Assembly (NCBI GenBank): GCA_038230515.1 | Contig: JBBRND010000040.1 | Coordinates: forward strand, 1 to 33,323 | Reading direction: 5' to 3' | Length of the DNA: 33,323 nucleotides | Origin: JAPLDB01 sp038230515 | GTDB taxonomy: Bacteria; Bacteroidota; Bacteroidia; AKYH767-A; 2013-40CM-41-45 | Shown here: in pieces, positions 1 through 8,887 of the stretch | Layout: the number at the start of each line of letters is the position of its first letter | How positions within the stretch are numbered: the stretch's first letter is position 1 | The notes under the pieces: model-generated | What the model saw: the letters and a program-made list of their open reading frames with translations, nothing else | Told to the model about the DNA's origin: nothing | Databases searched by the model: none | Translations under genes and position numbers: made by a program

Positions 1-128
1 AGTTGATCGCTTTTCGGAAAAAACAAAACTGCAAGTTGTGCCACCAGTGCAAGCAATAAAAGCACAATAGGAAAATGCACAATTAAAGGATGCAGATTTA
101 GAAACTCTTTTAAGAAGTTCGGTGTCAT
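1..128 (-). CDS. DUF2231-like membrane protein, N-terminal fragment (runs off window)
   Basis: A short minus-strand frame starts at the ATG at 126-128 and stays open to the window edge. It encodes about 42 residues, with an HPLIVHFPIVLLLLALVAQ hydrophobic segment. The 'HP-hydrophobic-HFP' entry into the first membrane helix is typical of DUF2231 and related small inner-membrane proteins in Bacteroidota metal and cytochrome islands. It follows the DUF3347 gene on the same strand, separated by a hairpin terminator, so it probably belongs to the same metal-resistance island but may have its own transcript. Only the N-terminus is visible, so the family call is tentative. Confidence 0.6.
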   Translation of the reverse strand, partial: MTPNFLKEFLNLHPLIVHFPIVLLLLALVAQLAVLFFPKSDQ

Positions 129-149
129 AATTTTTTTGTTTTAAAAATT

Positions 150-180
150 ATGCAGAACGGATTGTAAGTCCGTTCTGCAT
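150..180 (-). terminator. Hairpin terminator after the DUF3347 gene
   Basis: Perfect 12-bp arms (150-161 and 169-180) enclose a 7-base loop. On the minus strand a T-rich run follows at once (120-149 on the plus strand is A/T-only homopolymer-like). It lies 11 bases past the DUF3347 stop codon, as expected for an intrinsic terminator. Confidence 0.8.
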
Positions 181-191
181 GAATTAAAAAA

Positions 192-701
192 TTATTTTGT
201 CTGAATTGTTTCCTTTGTTGAAGGACAACCATTCATCTTATCACCGTAATACGGATTGTGAATTTTGTCTTGCTCACTTAACCAATAAGCACCTTTGCTA
301 TCGTTAGCCATTGGGCAAAATTGATAATACACGGGAGTTGCTGTTGGAAATGCTTTTACAACTGCATACATATTTTTTGAAAGTGATGTGAAGTGTTCTC
401 TGTCATGGTCAAGTTCAGCGACTTCGCTGATATGCGTTGCATCATAAGTGAGTTTCTTCATGTATTTCATCCAAACGGTATGCTGTTCGCTTGTCATTTT
501 ATCCATCGGCACTTTACCGATTTCATCTAACATTGTTTTAGCACTTGCGCTTGCTGTTTTTGCATCGTTAGCTACAAGAGCATTTTTGAGATTTAAGTAT
601 GCAGCGAATACTTTACTGATTGGCTGACTGTTTGTTTGTGCAAAAGTATTTTGCACAAAACTGGTTGCAATGATTGCAATAATTAACATTATTTTTTTCA
701 T
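192..701 (-). CDS. DUF3347 domain-containing exported protein (metal island)
   Basis: The 169-residue protein has a Sec signal peptide (about residues 1-21, ending SFVQNTFAQ). One DUF3347 domain fills the rest, with the family's C-terminal hallmark: YYQFCPMAND, then a WLS segment, NPYYGDKM and a final GC. DUF3347 occurs alone or fused to CusB-type periplasmic adaptors. Its conserved Cys, Met and His residues fit periplasmic copper or heavy-metal binding, although the exact role is not established. The neighbours upstream on the same strand are other small metal-linked exported proteins, and each gene here seems to end in its own hairpin. The start is well supported because the signal peptide begins at the first Met (MKK). 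Confidence 0.85.
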   Translation of the reverse strand: MKKIMLIIAIIATSFVQNTFAQTNSQPISKVFAAYLNLKNALVANDAKTASASAKTMLDEIGKVPMDKMTSEQHTVWMKYMKKLTYDATHISEVAELDHDREHFTSLSKNMYAVVKAFPTATPVYYQFCPMANDSKGAYWLSEQDKIHNPYYGDKMNGCPSTKETIQTK

Positions 702-737
702 TTTGAAATTTATTTAAGCGTTAAAAAAATTAATGAT

Positions 738-760
738 GGTTGTTGCCGAAGGCAACAACC
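738..760 (-). terminator. Hairpin terminator after the HYC_CC_PP gene
   Basis: A perfect 10-bp stem, GGTTGTTGCC against GGCAACAACC, has a GAA loop (TTC on the minus strand). On the minus strand it is followed within a few bases by ATTAATTTTTTTAA. It lies between the stop at 812 and the next gene start at 701, so it most likely ends the 812-1225 transcript. Confidence 0.75.
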
Positions 761-811
761 TTTAAAGCCCATTCATAAATTTTTATGATGAGCTACACTA
801 AACGCTTAAAA

Positions 812-1225
812 TCAAATCTGGAAACTTTGGATGAAAATCCGAATGTCCGCTTTTGGTGGCGGTGGGTGAAACCCACTGTAAGCAAAAACATTTTTACTTG
901 TTGCAGTTGGTTGTATAATAAATAAAGGAGTAACTATTGCAACTAAACTTTGAAAAGGGTTTAATGAAATGTCGGCTTTGACTTGCGAAAATTGTCCAGT
1001 AGTGCTGAAAAAAGAAAGGTGCATGTCCTGACAGTCACCTTTCTTGCCGTCAGGTTCTTTTTCGTGTTTACAACATTCTTTTTTACAATGATCGGTATCG
1101 TTATCTTCTTTTCCGCAACAGCCGTGTGCGCTTGTCGCACACAATGCAGAACATACATGCATATAAAGCATTACCACTAAAAGTAAGTGGGCAACGCTTT
1201 TAAATATGATGTCGTTCTTTTTCAT
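812..1225 (-). CDS. HYC_CC_PP family protein, Cys/His-rich metal-island protein
   Basis: The 137-residue protein has an N-terminal hydrophobic segment (about 9-27), then a Cys/His-rich stretch (about 25-67: HVC, ALC, GCC, HCKKECCKHE) and the C-terminal motif FHPPPPKADIRIFIQSFQI. His-x-Cys, then Cys-Cys, then a proline run is the pattern that names the HYC_CC_PP family, common in Bacteroidota copper and heavy-metal resistance loci. The His/Cys cluster suggests metal binding at the cell envelope; this role is inferred from context and composition. Here the first motif reads HVC rather than HYC. It lies between a heavy-metal-binding protein and a DUF3347 protein on the same strand. A possible -7 box reading TATCTTTA on the minus strand lies at 1234-1241, just before the start. 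Confidence 0.82.
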   Translation of the reverse strand: MKKNDIIFKSVAHLLLVVMLYMHVCSALCATSAHGCCGKEDNDTDHCKKECCKHEKEPDGKKGDCQDMHLSFFSTTGQFSQVKADISLNPFQSLVAIVTPLFIIQPTATSKNVFAYSGFHPPPPKADIRIFIQSFQI

Positions 1226-1287
1226 TGCGGCTGTAAAGATAAATTTTAAAAAATAAGGTCATGATGAAGGTAGCTTCCTTATTTACT

Positions 1288-1749
1288 TTACTTCTTCTCC
1301 ACCAAATCCATTCCGCATTTAGGGCATTTGCCTGCTTTATCACTCGTTACTTCGGGGTGCATCGGACAAGTGTAGGTCATTGCCATTTCTTTTTTGTCGG
1401 TTTTCTTATCTGTTGAACTTTTCATGTCTTTATTCATCATTGAGCATTTATCCATTTTGCCACTCATATCCATACATTCTCCTTCTTTCATTTGCATTTT
1501 TTTCCCGTCTTTCATAATGCACTCGCCATTGGTCATACATTTAGTTCCGTTTTTCATGGTCATGTCTTTTTCCATTGGCATTGTTTTGTCGTCTTTCATG
1601 CACATCATTTTACCATCCTTCATCATGCAACAATCTTTCATTTTTGAATGGTCGGTTTTTGTTTGCGCAAAAGAATTTGTTACTGTAAAGCATACTACTA
1701 CCATAAGCATTGAAGCAAATACGGTAGAGAATATTTTTTTGTTTTTCAT
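1288..1749 (-). CDS. Exported Met/Cys/Lys-rich protein with C-terminal heavy-metal-binding domain
   Basis: The 153-residue protein has a signal peptide (about 1-28, ending TNSFAQT). A low-complexity middle (about 33-120) is crowded with Met, Lys, Asp and Cys (MKDCCMMKDGKMMCMKDDK-type segments). A heavy-metal-binding domain (about 125-153) shows TYTCPMHPEV followed by CPKCGMDLV. That domain (HMBD, the YHS-like CPMHP...CPKCGM motif) occurs at the ends of CusB adaptors and copper ATPases. Met-rich stretches are typical of Cu(I) chaperones and sponges. The likely job is periplasmic copper or silver binding within this island, which is inference. It is the most upstream visible gene of the minus-strand group. 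Confidence 0.85.
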   Translation of the reverse strand: MKNKKIFSTVFASMLMVVVCFTVTNSFAQTKTDHSKMKDCCMMKDGKMMCMKDDKTMPMEKDMTMKNGTKCMTNGECIMKDGKKMQMKEGECMDMSGKMDKCSMMNKDMKSSTDKKTDKKEMAMTYTCPMHPEVTSDKAGKCPKCGMDLVEKK

Positions 1750-2190
1750 TTTGGATATTTTTTTGAATTTGAATTGTCGTCAGTTTCGCTGTTTCCCAAT
1801 TTTTTTAAAATTTTGTACCGCAAAGGTGAGTTAATTGATAGAGGAAACTATTACACAACTTTGGAAATAAGTTACATGATTCACACATTCGGGTTACGGC
1901 AAAGTTTACTAAGAAACGAATAGAGTGATTGGGAAAACACTCTGTCATTTTTTTTTGGGTTGGTTTGTGGGTTGGAAAAAATGAAAGTATGTTTTGTGAG
2001 GTGTCAGATTTCAGTGCTGGCAAATCTTTCACGCTGCCTGTGCAGTGGCGAGGCATGCCCAATTCAAGTGCCGGCAGATGTTGTGTGTCCGTGTGTGGTT
2101 TATCTTCATGTTTCATGTCAGTTCTCGCTACCCTCAAAAAAACATCGGATGGAGAACTGACATCACAAGAAAAGTGTGACAGCGATTAAC
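1750..2190. other. Intergenic stretch with no supported gene
   Basis: This 440-base gap between two minus-strand genes holds one copy of the dispersed hairpin repeat (2061-2164). The remaining sequence is T-rich and shows no recognisable protein. Short open frames on both strands run through the repeat and have no family resemblance. Confidence 0.6.
2061..2164 (-). repeat. Dispersed intergenic hairpin repeat, copy A
   Basis: Read on the minus strand, the core is TGTCAGTTCT, a short spacer and AGAACTGACA (arms at 2153-2162 and 2116-2125). It is followed by ATGAAACATGAAGATAAACC and a tail ending near CCGGCACTTGAATT. The same arrangement recurs at 12789-12895, 13307-13430 and 21553-21634, always outside genes. 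The spacer between the arms is shorter here than in copies C and D. Confidence 0.75.
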
Positions 2191-4314
2191 TTACTTCTCT
2201 TTGTATTGATCGGGGAAGTATTTTTTCATGAGGGCGATGAAGGCGGGGGAGGAGCGGATGTTGTCCAGATCCAAATCATCTTTAATGATGCTTTCAAATT
2301 CATTGTATCCTTTTTGAATAGAAAGTTCTAGATACTTTAGAGCATTGTCATTCTCGTTTGCTAAGGAAAAGATACAAGCGATGTTATAGTACTCGTCATA
2401 AATATGATGAGCTGCCGCTGTGGAATTCTTTAATCCTTCATGCGATTCTGAATGCCTGACAATATAAACGGTATCGTGCTTACTTTCCATTATATCTATA
2501 AGCAATTGGTGATAATGAATCGATTCAGAATATTTTTTATTGTCAAAACAAAAATCAGCAAGGAGATCATTTGCCTGAAACAAATTGTTTGTATCTTTCT
2601 TGTAATTATTTGTGCAAAAATATTTGTTAAGGTAAAAATCGACTGAGTCGCTCCTGTTTAAAACAAAATAACTTCTTATTAAATGCCGGTAAACTGCAGG
2701 GGCGTAAAACGTATCAAGGTTTAGCAACCTGTAAGAAATTACGATAGCTGAGTCGGGTTTTTTGAGATCATTATAGGCGCCTGCTAATAGCCGGTAAGGG
2801 TAAGCAAACTTCGGAGAAATCTCTATAGCCCTAATTGCCTCATCTCTTGATTCCTCATTTTTTTTAAGATCTCTTAGGATGTCCGATTTGAGTGCATGCA
2901 GATAGGATGCTTTAGAATCAAGCGTTAATGCTGAATCTAAGAGGGAAATAAAATAATCATTGTTGTCCTTACCCGGATTATTCTTTAATCTTAATACTTC
3001 GAGATAAATTAATTTTGGCTCCAGGCCTAGTTCTTTAATTCGATGCAATCCTAATAAATCTATAAGCTGGGAGGAATAGTAGATGCCTCCCCAAAAAGGA
3101 CTTCCATAGTTGAATCCTGTTCTATTGTCAACCACCTGATCAATGTTATTATTTACCTCATTTATCATTTCAGCCGCAAGATTTATTTTCATCATTCCTT
3201 TAAGAAGAATGGTAGAATCATTATTGGGAATAAGGTTGACAAGGTCATAAGCAGCACGATCTTTTTTAAATTCAAATCCGTCAGAAAGATTTCTATATTC
3301 AAAATCAGACAAGGCAAGAATTTCTTTATCCATGAGGTAAGTAAACTGACTATAAATTCTTTTGATCGTGTCGGGTTGATTCCGTAGTAATGATTCCTCC
3401 ATTCCTTTTGAATCTACTCTTGCAAAAACGGGGATTGAAGTTGATGTGGTAATTGTTTTGAGATAAGGTTCGTTTACTTTTGCTACTTCTGTTTCCATGT
3501 TGCCATTTACAACGGGGTTTTGTATTGCAGGAGCTGCTTCATCAGAAACTTTTTCCATTAGGAAAAGGTTAAGTTCCTTCAAAGAAACCCTGCCGTCTTT
3601 ATTACGGTCTGCAAGACCGGCAATGCCGTTTATCAGTTCATAAGAAAAAAGTCCTCTCCCATTTCCCCATTGCTTGCCTTCAATAGAAAGTTCTCCCGGC
3701 TGGCAGCTAAGGATTTTTATTTCGTCCTTCCAAACACCGTTCAATACCGTAGCCGCTGCCAGCATACCTTCTCTTCCTCCTGATAGATTTCCGGAATGAC
3801 AAGCATCACAGATAAAAACAACTTCAACCCCCTTAGCAGATAGAGTAGCCAGGTAATTTTGAAACTGGTAAACAGGTATGGAAGTAGCAACATACATGTT
3901 CTTGGGTGTATCATAAGTAAGAAGATACGCATCATGCATAAGCGTTTTTGATTCCACATCGCCATGGCCGCTGAAATAAATGTAAACCTTATCTCCTTTC
4001 AAAGATGTTTCAGTAAGATTTAAAATATCCATCCAGAGAGTTCCGCTCTTTGCTGATTCATTTAACCGCAACGTGATGTTGTTCGAATCAACTCCTGCTG
4101 AAAGCAGATAATTGTAAAACACCTCCGCATCCTTATCTGCATACTCCAGTGCAGGAATAGAAGTGTCTTTGTACTTTGAAATTCCCACAATCAACGCATA
4201 CGTTTTCCCTTCTGCCTTTTTCTCTTGCTGCTTTGCAACGTAGAAACCTTTTTGAGTTTGCGCAGATAGTACTGTTGAAACCAACAGCAGCAGAGTGAGG
4301 ATTCCGAGTTTCAT
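2191..4314 (-). CDS. Exported caspase-family (C14-like) peptidase with TPR region
   Basis: I start this protein (about 707 aa) at the ATG at 4312-4314 because a signal peptide follows directly (MKLGILTLLLLVSTVLSAQ); an in-frame Met 15 codons earlier would bury it. A caspase/metacaspase-fold domain covers about 38-260. It has YALIVGISKY at the start, the catalytic His in YFSGHGD (about H117) and the catalytic Cys in DACHSGNL (about C172). An EF-hand-like loop, DRNKDGRVSLKE, follows (about 236-247). The C-terminal half (about 430-700) is helical with TPR-like repeats. Such proteins are common in Bacteroidota; substrates are unknown. The signal peptide argues for a cell-envelope or periplasmic role rather than cytoplasmic cell suicide. 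The last 31 bases of the reading frame before the stop region are duplicated at 19133. Confidence 0.88.
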   Translation of the reverse strand: MKLGILTLLLLVSTVLSAQTQKGFYVAKQQEKKAEGKTYALIVGISKYKDTSIPALEYADKDAEVFYNYLLSAGVDSNNITLRLNESAKSGTLWMDILNLTETSLKGDKVYIYFSGHGDVESKTLMHDAYLLTYDTPKNMYVATSIPVYQFQNYLATLSAKGVEVVFICDACHSGNLSGGREGMLAAATVLNGVWKDEIKILSCQPGELSIEGKQWGNGRGLFSYELINGIAGLADRNKDGRVSLKELNLFLMEKVSDEAAPAIQNPVVNGNMETEVAKVNEPYLKTITTSTSIPVFARVDSKGMEESLLRNQPDTIKRIYSQFTYLMDKEILALSDFEYRNLSDGFEFKKDRAAYDLVNLIPNNDSTILLKGMMKINLAAEMINEVNNNIDQVVDNRTGFNYGSPFWGGIYYSSQLIDLLGLHRIKELGLEPKLIYLEVLRLKNNPGKDNNDYFISLLDSALTLDSKASYLHALKSDILRDLKKNEESRDEAIRAIEISPKFAYPYRLLAGAYNDLKKPDSAIVISYRLLNLDTFYAPAVYRHLIRSYFVLNRSDSVDFYLNKYFCTNNYKKDTNNLFQANDLLADFCFDNKKYSESIHYHQLLIDIMESKHDTVYIVRHSESHEGLKNSTAAAHHIYDEYYNIACIFSLANENDNALKYLELSIQKGYNEFESIIKDDLDLDNIRSSPAFIALMKKYFPDQYKEK

Positions 4315-4504
4315 AGCGTGGTATTTTAAAGGTTGATGAAGCAGCCACCTGATTTCCACAAGCCGAAACTAGATTTCTTTACGATTCGAACCAAATAAAT
4401 TTTTTGCGTCTCATTTAATTTTTTCCTCTGGTTTATGGATTTCCTAAACCTCCTGCATCTTTTATGTAAACAACAAAATCATTAACTTTTAAAAACAACA
4501 ACCG

Positions 4505-4672
4505 ATGAAAAACAATCTTCAATCACTCGCAAACGGAGCATCAGCGCTTCAACTTATCAACAGTGTTTATATCAGCAGCCGCATCATGAACAGCAAAGTT
4601 CCGGTTTACAAAGGAATATGGGAGCTTATCTTCATTGCGCAGATGTGTGTGCTCCTGCTTATGTTGGGTTAG
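4505..4672 (+). CDS. Candidate 55-aa small membrane-anchored protein
   Basis: An ATG at 4505 opens a 55-codon frame ending in TAG at 4670-4672. The predicted peptide starts MKNNLQSLANGASALQLINS, has a polar, mildly basic middle and ends in a hydrophobic helix (about residues 39-55: WELIFIAQMCVLLLMLG) that stops right at the C-terminus. It lies in the gap between two divergently transcribed genes and does not overlap either. Codon use resembles its neighbours. No family is recognised; the peptide might be a tail-anchored membrane protein. Support is only an open frame and a plausible composition. Confidence 0.4.
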   Translation: MKNNLQSLANGASALQLINSVYISSRIMNSKVPVYKGIWELIFIAQMCVLLLMLG

Positions 4673-4759
4673 GGTTCATTTCTACTGCTCGGTCAATTCT
4701 AATCTACAATCTCGCAATCATCTGCTTAGTTTTTTTCTGCCATATTTTTTTGTCTCCTG

Positions 4760-4792
4760 TTTGTTCAGAGAAAGTTTTTTATCGTAGTTTTG
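4760..4792 (+). promoter_or_regulatory. Bacteroidota-type promoter (TTTG, 21 bp, TAGTTTTG)
   Basis: TTTG at 4760-4763 and TAGTTTTG at 4785-4792 match the -33 and -7 (TAnnTTTG) consensus of the Bacteroidota primary sigma factor, with 21 bases between. The start codon of the secreted protein at 4812 is 19 bases past the -7 box, giving a short leader. Confidence 0.6.
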
Positions 4793-4811
4793 AAACCTAA
4801 ACCATTTCGTG

Positions 4812-6572
4812 ATGAAAAAAACTCTACTCGTTACACTCCTGTGCATTTGTACGCTGCTAAAAGTTGCCGATGCACAATTGGCTTACAACAGCGCTTTTGC
4901 ACTCGGTCTTAATATCAGCGACCAGGGTTACTCCATCACTGCTGATGCAGCCGGCAACTATTACACTACCGGCTTTCATGGGTATTGGATGGATGCAAAT
5001 CCGATGGGCACTCCCTACTACATTTACAACAACGGTGGTCAGGATTTTTATGTTATCAAATATAATTCATCAGGAATTATGCAATGGGCTTTCAACATTG
5101 GAGGAGTAGGAGATGATGCCGCGCTTAAGATAAAGCTTGATGCAAGCAACAATGTATATGTTGCGGGAAGATTTACTGACACGGTTGACTTTAACCCCGG
5201 AACAGGAACCGCTTCCTTCATCAGCCACGGTGGATTCGATATTTTTCTTGCCAAGTATGATAACAACGGAATTTTTCAGTGGGTAAATACTTTTGGTGAT
5301 TCATTGAATGACCAGGCATGGGATGTTGCCATTAACAATGTAACGGGCAATGCACTAATCACTGGCGTGTATGGGAGTTATTCGATGGATATGGATCCGG
5401 GAAGCGGAACCCACCTGATCTATAACAATGCCTATAATGGATTTGGAGGGGGCAATTGTTTTGTGGCGGCCTACAGTCTTTCCAGCGGAGCGTATCAATG
5501 GGCTTTTAACATCGGGGGAGTTGGCGGCTGCACAGGCAGCAGAATTACGGCAGACAATTCAGGAAATATTTTAGTGGGTGGCACAGTAAGCGGAGACAGC
5601 ACTGACTTTGATTCCGGTGTCGGCACATTTTACCTGAATGCATACACCGGAGGGTATGATGTATTTCTCGCTAAATATAGCGGCAGCGGAGCTTTTCAGT
5701 GGGCAGGTGGTTTTGGAAGCACCTGGGGACAAACGGGAAGTGCTTTAGCATGTGATAATGATGGCAACATTTATCAGGGCGGATATTTTAATTTCGATTC
5801 TATTGATGTTGATCCAGGACCCGGCACCTACTATCTGCACAATTATCCCAATGGTGTGCAGGATATTTATGTAGCGAAGTTTAATCCCAGCGGACAACTT
5901 ATATGGGCTTTCAGTGTAGGCGGATATTATTCTGAAGTTGCGCAGGATTTGGCTTTAGATAATAACGGACATTTCTTCATCACCGGAAACTTTGGTGATA
6001 CTGTTGATTTTGATCCGGGTCCCGCAGTGCATAATCTTTTCATGCCTTTGACCAGTTCAGGCGCCTACCTTGCCGAATATGATACAGCCGGGCACTACAT
6101 AGATGCTATTGGTTTTATTGGAAACGGTAGTCAATTCGGAATAGGTGTTTGTGTAATTCCACCAAATAAAGTAGGTGTTACGGGTTTCTTCTCTTCTGAT
6201 ACTATTGACTTCGATCCCGGTCCTGCCGTTCACAATCTTTTTGTAAATGGAGGCAACTCAACATGGTCGGATGCATTTGTTGCAACCTACACCTATAACG
6301 CAGTGGGAATTGACGAACATTCAGGCAATGGGAATTTATTTTCTATTTATCCGAACCCCGCCCGATCGAAGTTTATAGTCCGGAGTTCGGATCCGTTCGA
6401 AAAGAACGCACGGCTTAAAATCTACAATGTGATGGGGATGGATGTTCAATCAGAACTTATAAATCAAAAATCAGAAATGAGCGTTGATATTCGTGCCTTG
6501 CCACCCGGAATATATTTTATAAAAGTTACGAGTGAAAAAGGTAGTGCAGTACAGAAATTAGTGGTGGAGTAG
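4812..6572 (+). CDS. T9SS-secreted SBBP-like repeat protein
   Basis: The 586-residue protein begins at the ATG at 4812 (a GTG lies one codon upstream). It has a signal peptide (about 1-21, ending KVADAQ). Residues of about 30-500 form a repeated beta-propeller-like region. Each unit has an 'F-x-IGGVG' or 'AGGFG' strand, 'DNNGNIYVGG'-type strands and a DFDPGPG-type loop (seen as DFNPGTGT, DMDPGSGT, DVDPGPGT and DFDPGPAV), as in SBBP repeat proteins. The C-terminus (about 512-586) is a type A Por secretion sorting domain: SIYPNPA at its start, KIYNVMG in the middle and GIYFIKV near the end. It is therefore expected to be exported through T9SS and attached to or released from the cell surface. 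The ligand or activity is unknown. Confidence 0.88.
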   Translation: MKKTLLVTLLCICTLLKVADAQLAYNSAFALGLNISDQGYSITADAAGNYYTTGFHGYWMDANPMGTPYYIYNNGGQDFYVIKYNSSGIMQWAFNIGGVGDDAALKIKLDASNNVYVAGRFTDTVDFNPGTGTASFISHGGFDIFLAKYDNNGIFQWVNTFGDSLNDQAWDVAINNVTGNALITGVYGSYSMDMDPGSGTHLIYNNAYNGFGGGNCFVAAYSLSSGAYQWAFNIGGVGGCTGSRITADNSGNILVGGTVSGDSTDFDSGVGTFYLNAYTGGYDVFLAKYSGSGAFQWAGGFGSTWGQTGSALACDNDGNIYQGGYFNFDSIDVDPGPGTYYLHNYPNGVQDIYVAKFNPSGQLIWAFSVGGYYSEVAQDLALDNNGHFFITGNFGDTVDFDPGPAVHNLFMPLTSSGAYLAEYDTAGHYIDAIGFIGNGSQFGIGVCVIPPNKVGVTGFFSSDTIDFDPGPAVHNLFVNGGNSTWSDAFVATYTYNAVGIDEHSGNGNLFSIYPNPARSKFIVRSSDPFEKNARLKIYNVMGMDVQSELINQKSEMSVDIRALPPGIYFIKVTSEKGSAVQKLVVE

Positions 6573-6750
6573 GAGAGAGCGTTCGTTTCTTCTTTTCCTC
6601 TTGGCAAGCCGATTTCATGCTTTTGTGAAGCCATTTGCAATGGTGTGAAAAATAGTTTAGGAACATATTCAAATTATCAGTACCTCTGTACTGTTCTTTT
6701 ACTGCCGGTCTCAGATTCTTGTAAATTAAATGTAATAATTTAATGATGCT

Positions 6751-8808
6751 ATGAAAAAAAAATTTCTTCTCCTCAGTGTTGCATGTATCACTTTAAGTTC
6801 TGCTTTTGCTCAGTTAGGCGAATGGGTTTGGTTGCGCGGAAGCAATTTTAATAACAGTTTGGGTTCCTTTGGAGTGCAGGGAGTTGCAAGCCCTGCCAAT
6901 GATCCGCCAGCTTTGTATGAGCCTTGCGAATTTACTGATCTAAACGGAAACTTCTGGATGTATGGCGGTGCAGATGGAGGTTTGGCTGCAAGAAATGATC
7001 TCTGGAAATATGATCCCACTGCAAACGAATGGACATGGATGACAGGAACAAATGCAACAAATGATCCGGGTGTATATGGAACTCAGGGAGTGCCATCGCC
7101 TGGCAACCGTCCGCCAAGCAGAGGATGGGCAGCAGCATCATGGACAGATATTAGCGGAAACTTTTGGTTTTTGGGCGGGCTTAATAGCAGTAGTTTCAAT
7201 GACCTTTGGGAATACAACATTGCAACCAATGAATGGACATGGATGAAAGGCAGCAATATTCCTCTCCAACCGGGGATTTATGGCACACAAGGAGTACCAA
7301 ATACTAACAATACTCCTGGCGCACGTGCAGAGTGTGCTACAACATGGACTGATAATGCCGGTGATCTCTGGCTCTTTGGCGGATATGACTTCTCAGCAAA
7401 TTACTATAGTGATCTATGGCGTTTCAATATTGCATCCAATTCATGGACATGGATGAAAGGGCCATCTATATCAGGGCAGATAGGTACCTATGGCACTCAA
7501 GGCATAGAGGATCCTGCCAATAATCCGGGCTCGCGCCTGAGCTATTGCAGATGGAAAGATAATACAGGAAACTTTTGGTTTTTCGGAGGAGGTGATTTCC
7601 TTCCCTCGGCAAATGATTTATGGAGATACAATCCCTCTACAAATAACTGGGCATGGATGAGCGGAAGTAATGTGCCGGCAGCCCCCGGTGTGTACGGAAC
7701 AAAATGTGTTTCCGATGCTTCGAATGTGCCCGGTGCGCGTTTTGAAGACCGCGCTGCCTGGACAGATGTGGGCGGAAATTTCTGGATGTTTGGCGGAGCC
7801 AGTGATGGGGGCAACTTACCAAATGTTTACAACGACCTATGGATGTTTTGCGTAAGTACTAATGAATGGACATGGGTGAGCGGAGATAATTTTCCGAATG
7901 CCGCAGGCAACTGGGGAACAGTGGGAGTTTCAAGCCCAACAAACGTTCCCAGCAGCCGTGGCGGGGGTATAAGCTGGACAGATCATAATAATCATCTCTA
8001 TTTATTCGGTGGAGCCAATCCATGGCCATCATCGTATAATGATATATGGAAATACACGATTGATCCTTCCTGTGCTTTTTGTAATTCATTGCCCATAGTT
8101 ATTTTTACTGCTCCGCATAATGTATGCCCTGGTACTTGTACCAATTTTACAAATCTCTCCAGTAATGCCACTTCTTATTTATGGAGCTTTCCGGGAGCTT
8201 CACCAAGTACAAGCACGGATCCCAATCCAACAAACATCTGTTATAACACACCCGGCAATTATAGCGTAACGCTCATTGGAACAAATGCGACAGGAAGTGA
8301 CACACTGACCTTGAATAATTACATTACCGTTTATGCGTATCCACCCCCTCAGGGAATAGCACAGAATGGCGATACTTTATTTGCAAATCAAGGTGCGGTA
8401 AGTTATCAATGGTATCAAACCGGAGTTCTAATTCCGGGAGCAACAGATTATTTTTATGTTGCAACCTCAGGTGGCGACTTCAATGTAGTAGCAACAGATG
8501 CAAATAACTGCGAAGTGGAAGCAGCGATATTTGATGTGGTTGCTTCGGTGCAGTCAATGTCAGGAAATGTGCAGTTCACTTCAATAAATCCTAATCCTGT
8601 AGTTGATAAGCTGGTCATCGTTAGTTCGGAGTTCGGTGATAAAAATGAGAAGGACATTTCGATTTTCAATCTTCTTGGAGAAAAAATTTATTCGGCTCTT
8701 CACTCGCGACTGATGACAGTTGATTGCGAACATTTCCCTTCAGGAACCTACTGGCTTGAAATAAGCAACAATAAAAAAACGTTCCGCACTAAATTCATCA
8801 AGAAGTAA
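6751..8808 (+). CDS. T9SS-secreted Kelch-repeat protein with PKD domain
   Basis: The 685-residue protein has a signal peptide (1-20, ending SAFAQ). About six long Kelch-type units (about 22-435) follow; each has GNFWMFGG-like, NDLWKY-like and NEWTWMSGSN-like strands, and the loops carry GVYGTQGV and N-x-PGAR. A Cys-containing linker leads into a PKD-type Ig fold (about 446-530, with YLWSFPGASP and NYSVTLI) and an Ig-like strand region with YQWYQTG. A T9SS type A sorting domain ends the protein (about 610-685: SINPNPV, ISIFNLLGEK, GTYWLEI). This architecture is common among surface or secreted Bacteroidota proteins that may mediate adhesion or glycan contacts; its actual function is unknown. 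It lies 178 bases after another T9SS protein on the same strand. Confidence 0.9.
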   Translation: MKKKFLLLSVACITLSSAFAQLGEWVWLRGSNFNNSLGSFGVQGVASPANDPPALYEPCEFTDLNGNFWMYGGADGGLAARNDLWKYDPTANEWTWMTGTNATNDPGVYGTQGVPSPGNRPPSRGWAAASWTDISGNFWFLGGLNSSSFNDLWEYNIATNEWTWMKGSNIPLQPGIYGTQGVPNTNNTPGARAECATTWTDNAGDLWLFGGYDFSANYYSDLWRFNIASNSWTWMKGPSISGQIGTYGTQGIEDPANNPGSRLSYCRWKDNTGNFWFFGGGDFLPSANDLWRYNPSTNNWAWMSGSNVPAAPGVYGTKCVSDASNVPGARFEDRAAWTDVGGNFWMFGGASDGGNLPNVYNDLWMFCVSTNEWTWVSGDNFPNAAGNWGTVGVSSPTNVPSSRGGGISWTDHNNHLYLFGGANPWPSSYNDIWKYTIDPSCAFCNSLPIVIFTAPHNVCPGTCTNFTNLSSNATSYLWSFPGASPSTSTDPNPTNICYNTPGNYSVTLIGTNATGSDTLTLNNYITVYAYPPPQGIAQNGDTLFANQGAVSYQWYQTGVLIPGATDYFYVATSGGDFNVVATDANNCEVEAAIFDVVASVQSMSGNVQFTSINPNPVVDKLVIVSSEFGDKNEKDISIFNLLGEKIYSALHSRLMTVDCEHFPSGTYWLEISNNKKTFRTKFIKK

Positions 8809-8887
8809 ATTATCTTCTGAAATAAATTTGTTTCCGGCTACCTGACTGCATCCGGCTTTTCAGTGTAAGCGATATTTTTTTTCATCC

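Noticed and set aside
1394..1834. Plus-strand 146-residue hydrophobic frame
   Set aside because: It is antisense to the Met/Lys-rich metal protein; its Ile/Phe/Ser bias is a reflection of AAG/ATG codons on the other strand.
1805..2137. Minus-strand frame of 110 residues
   Set aside because: It runs through dispersed repeat copy A, has no family resemblance and starts inside the repeat.
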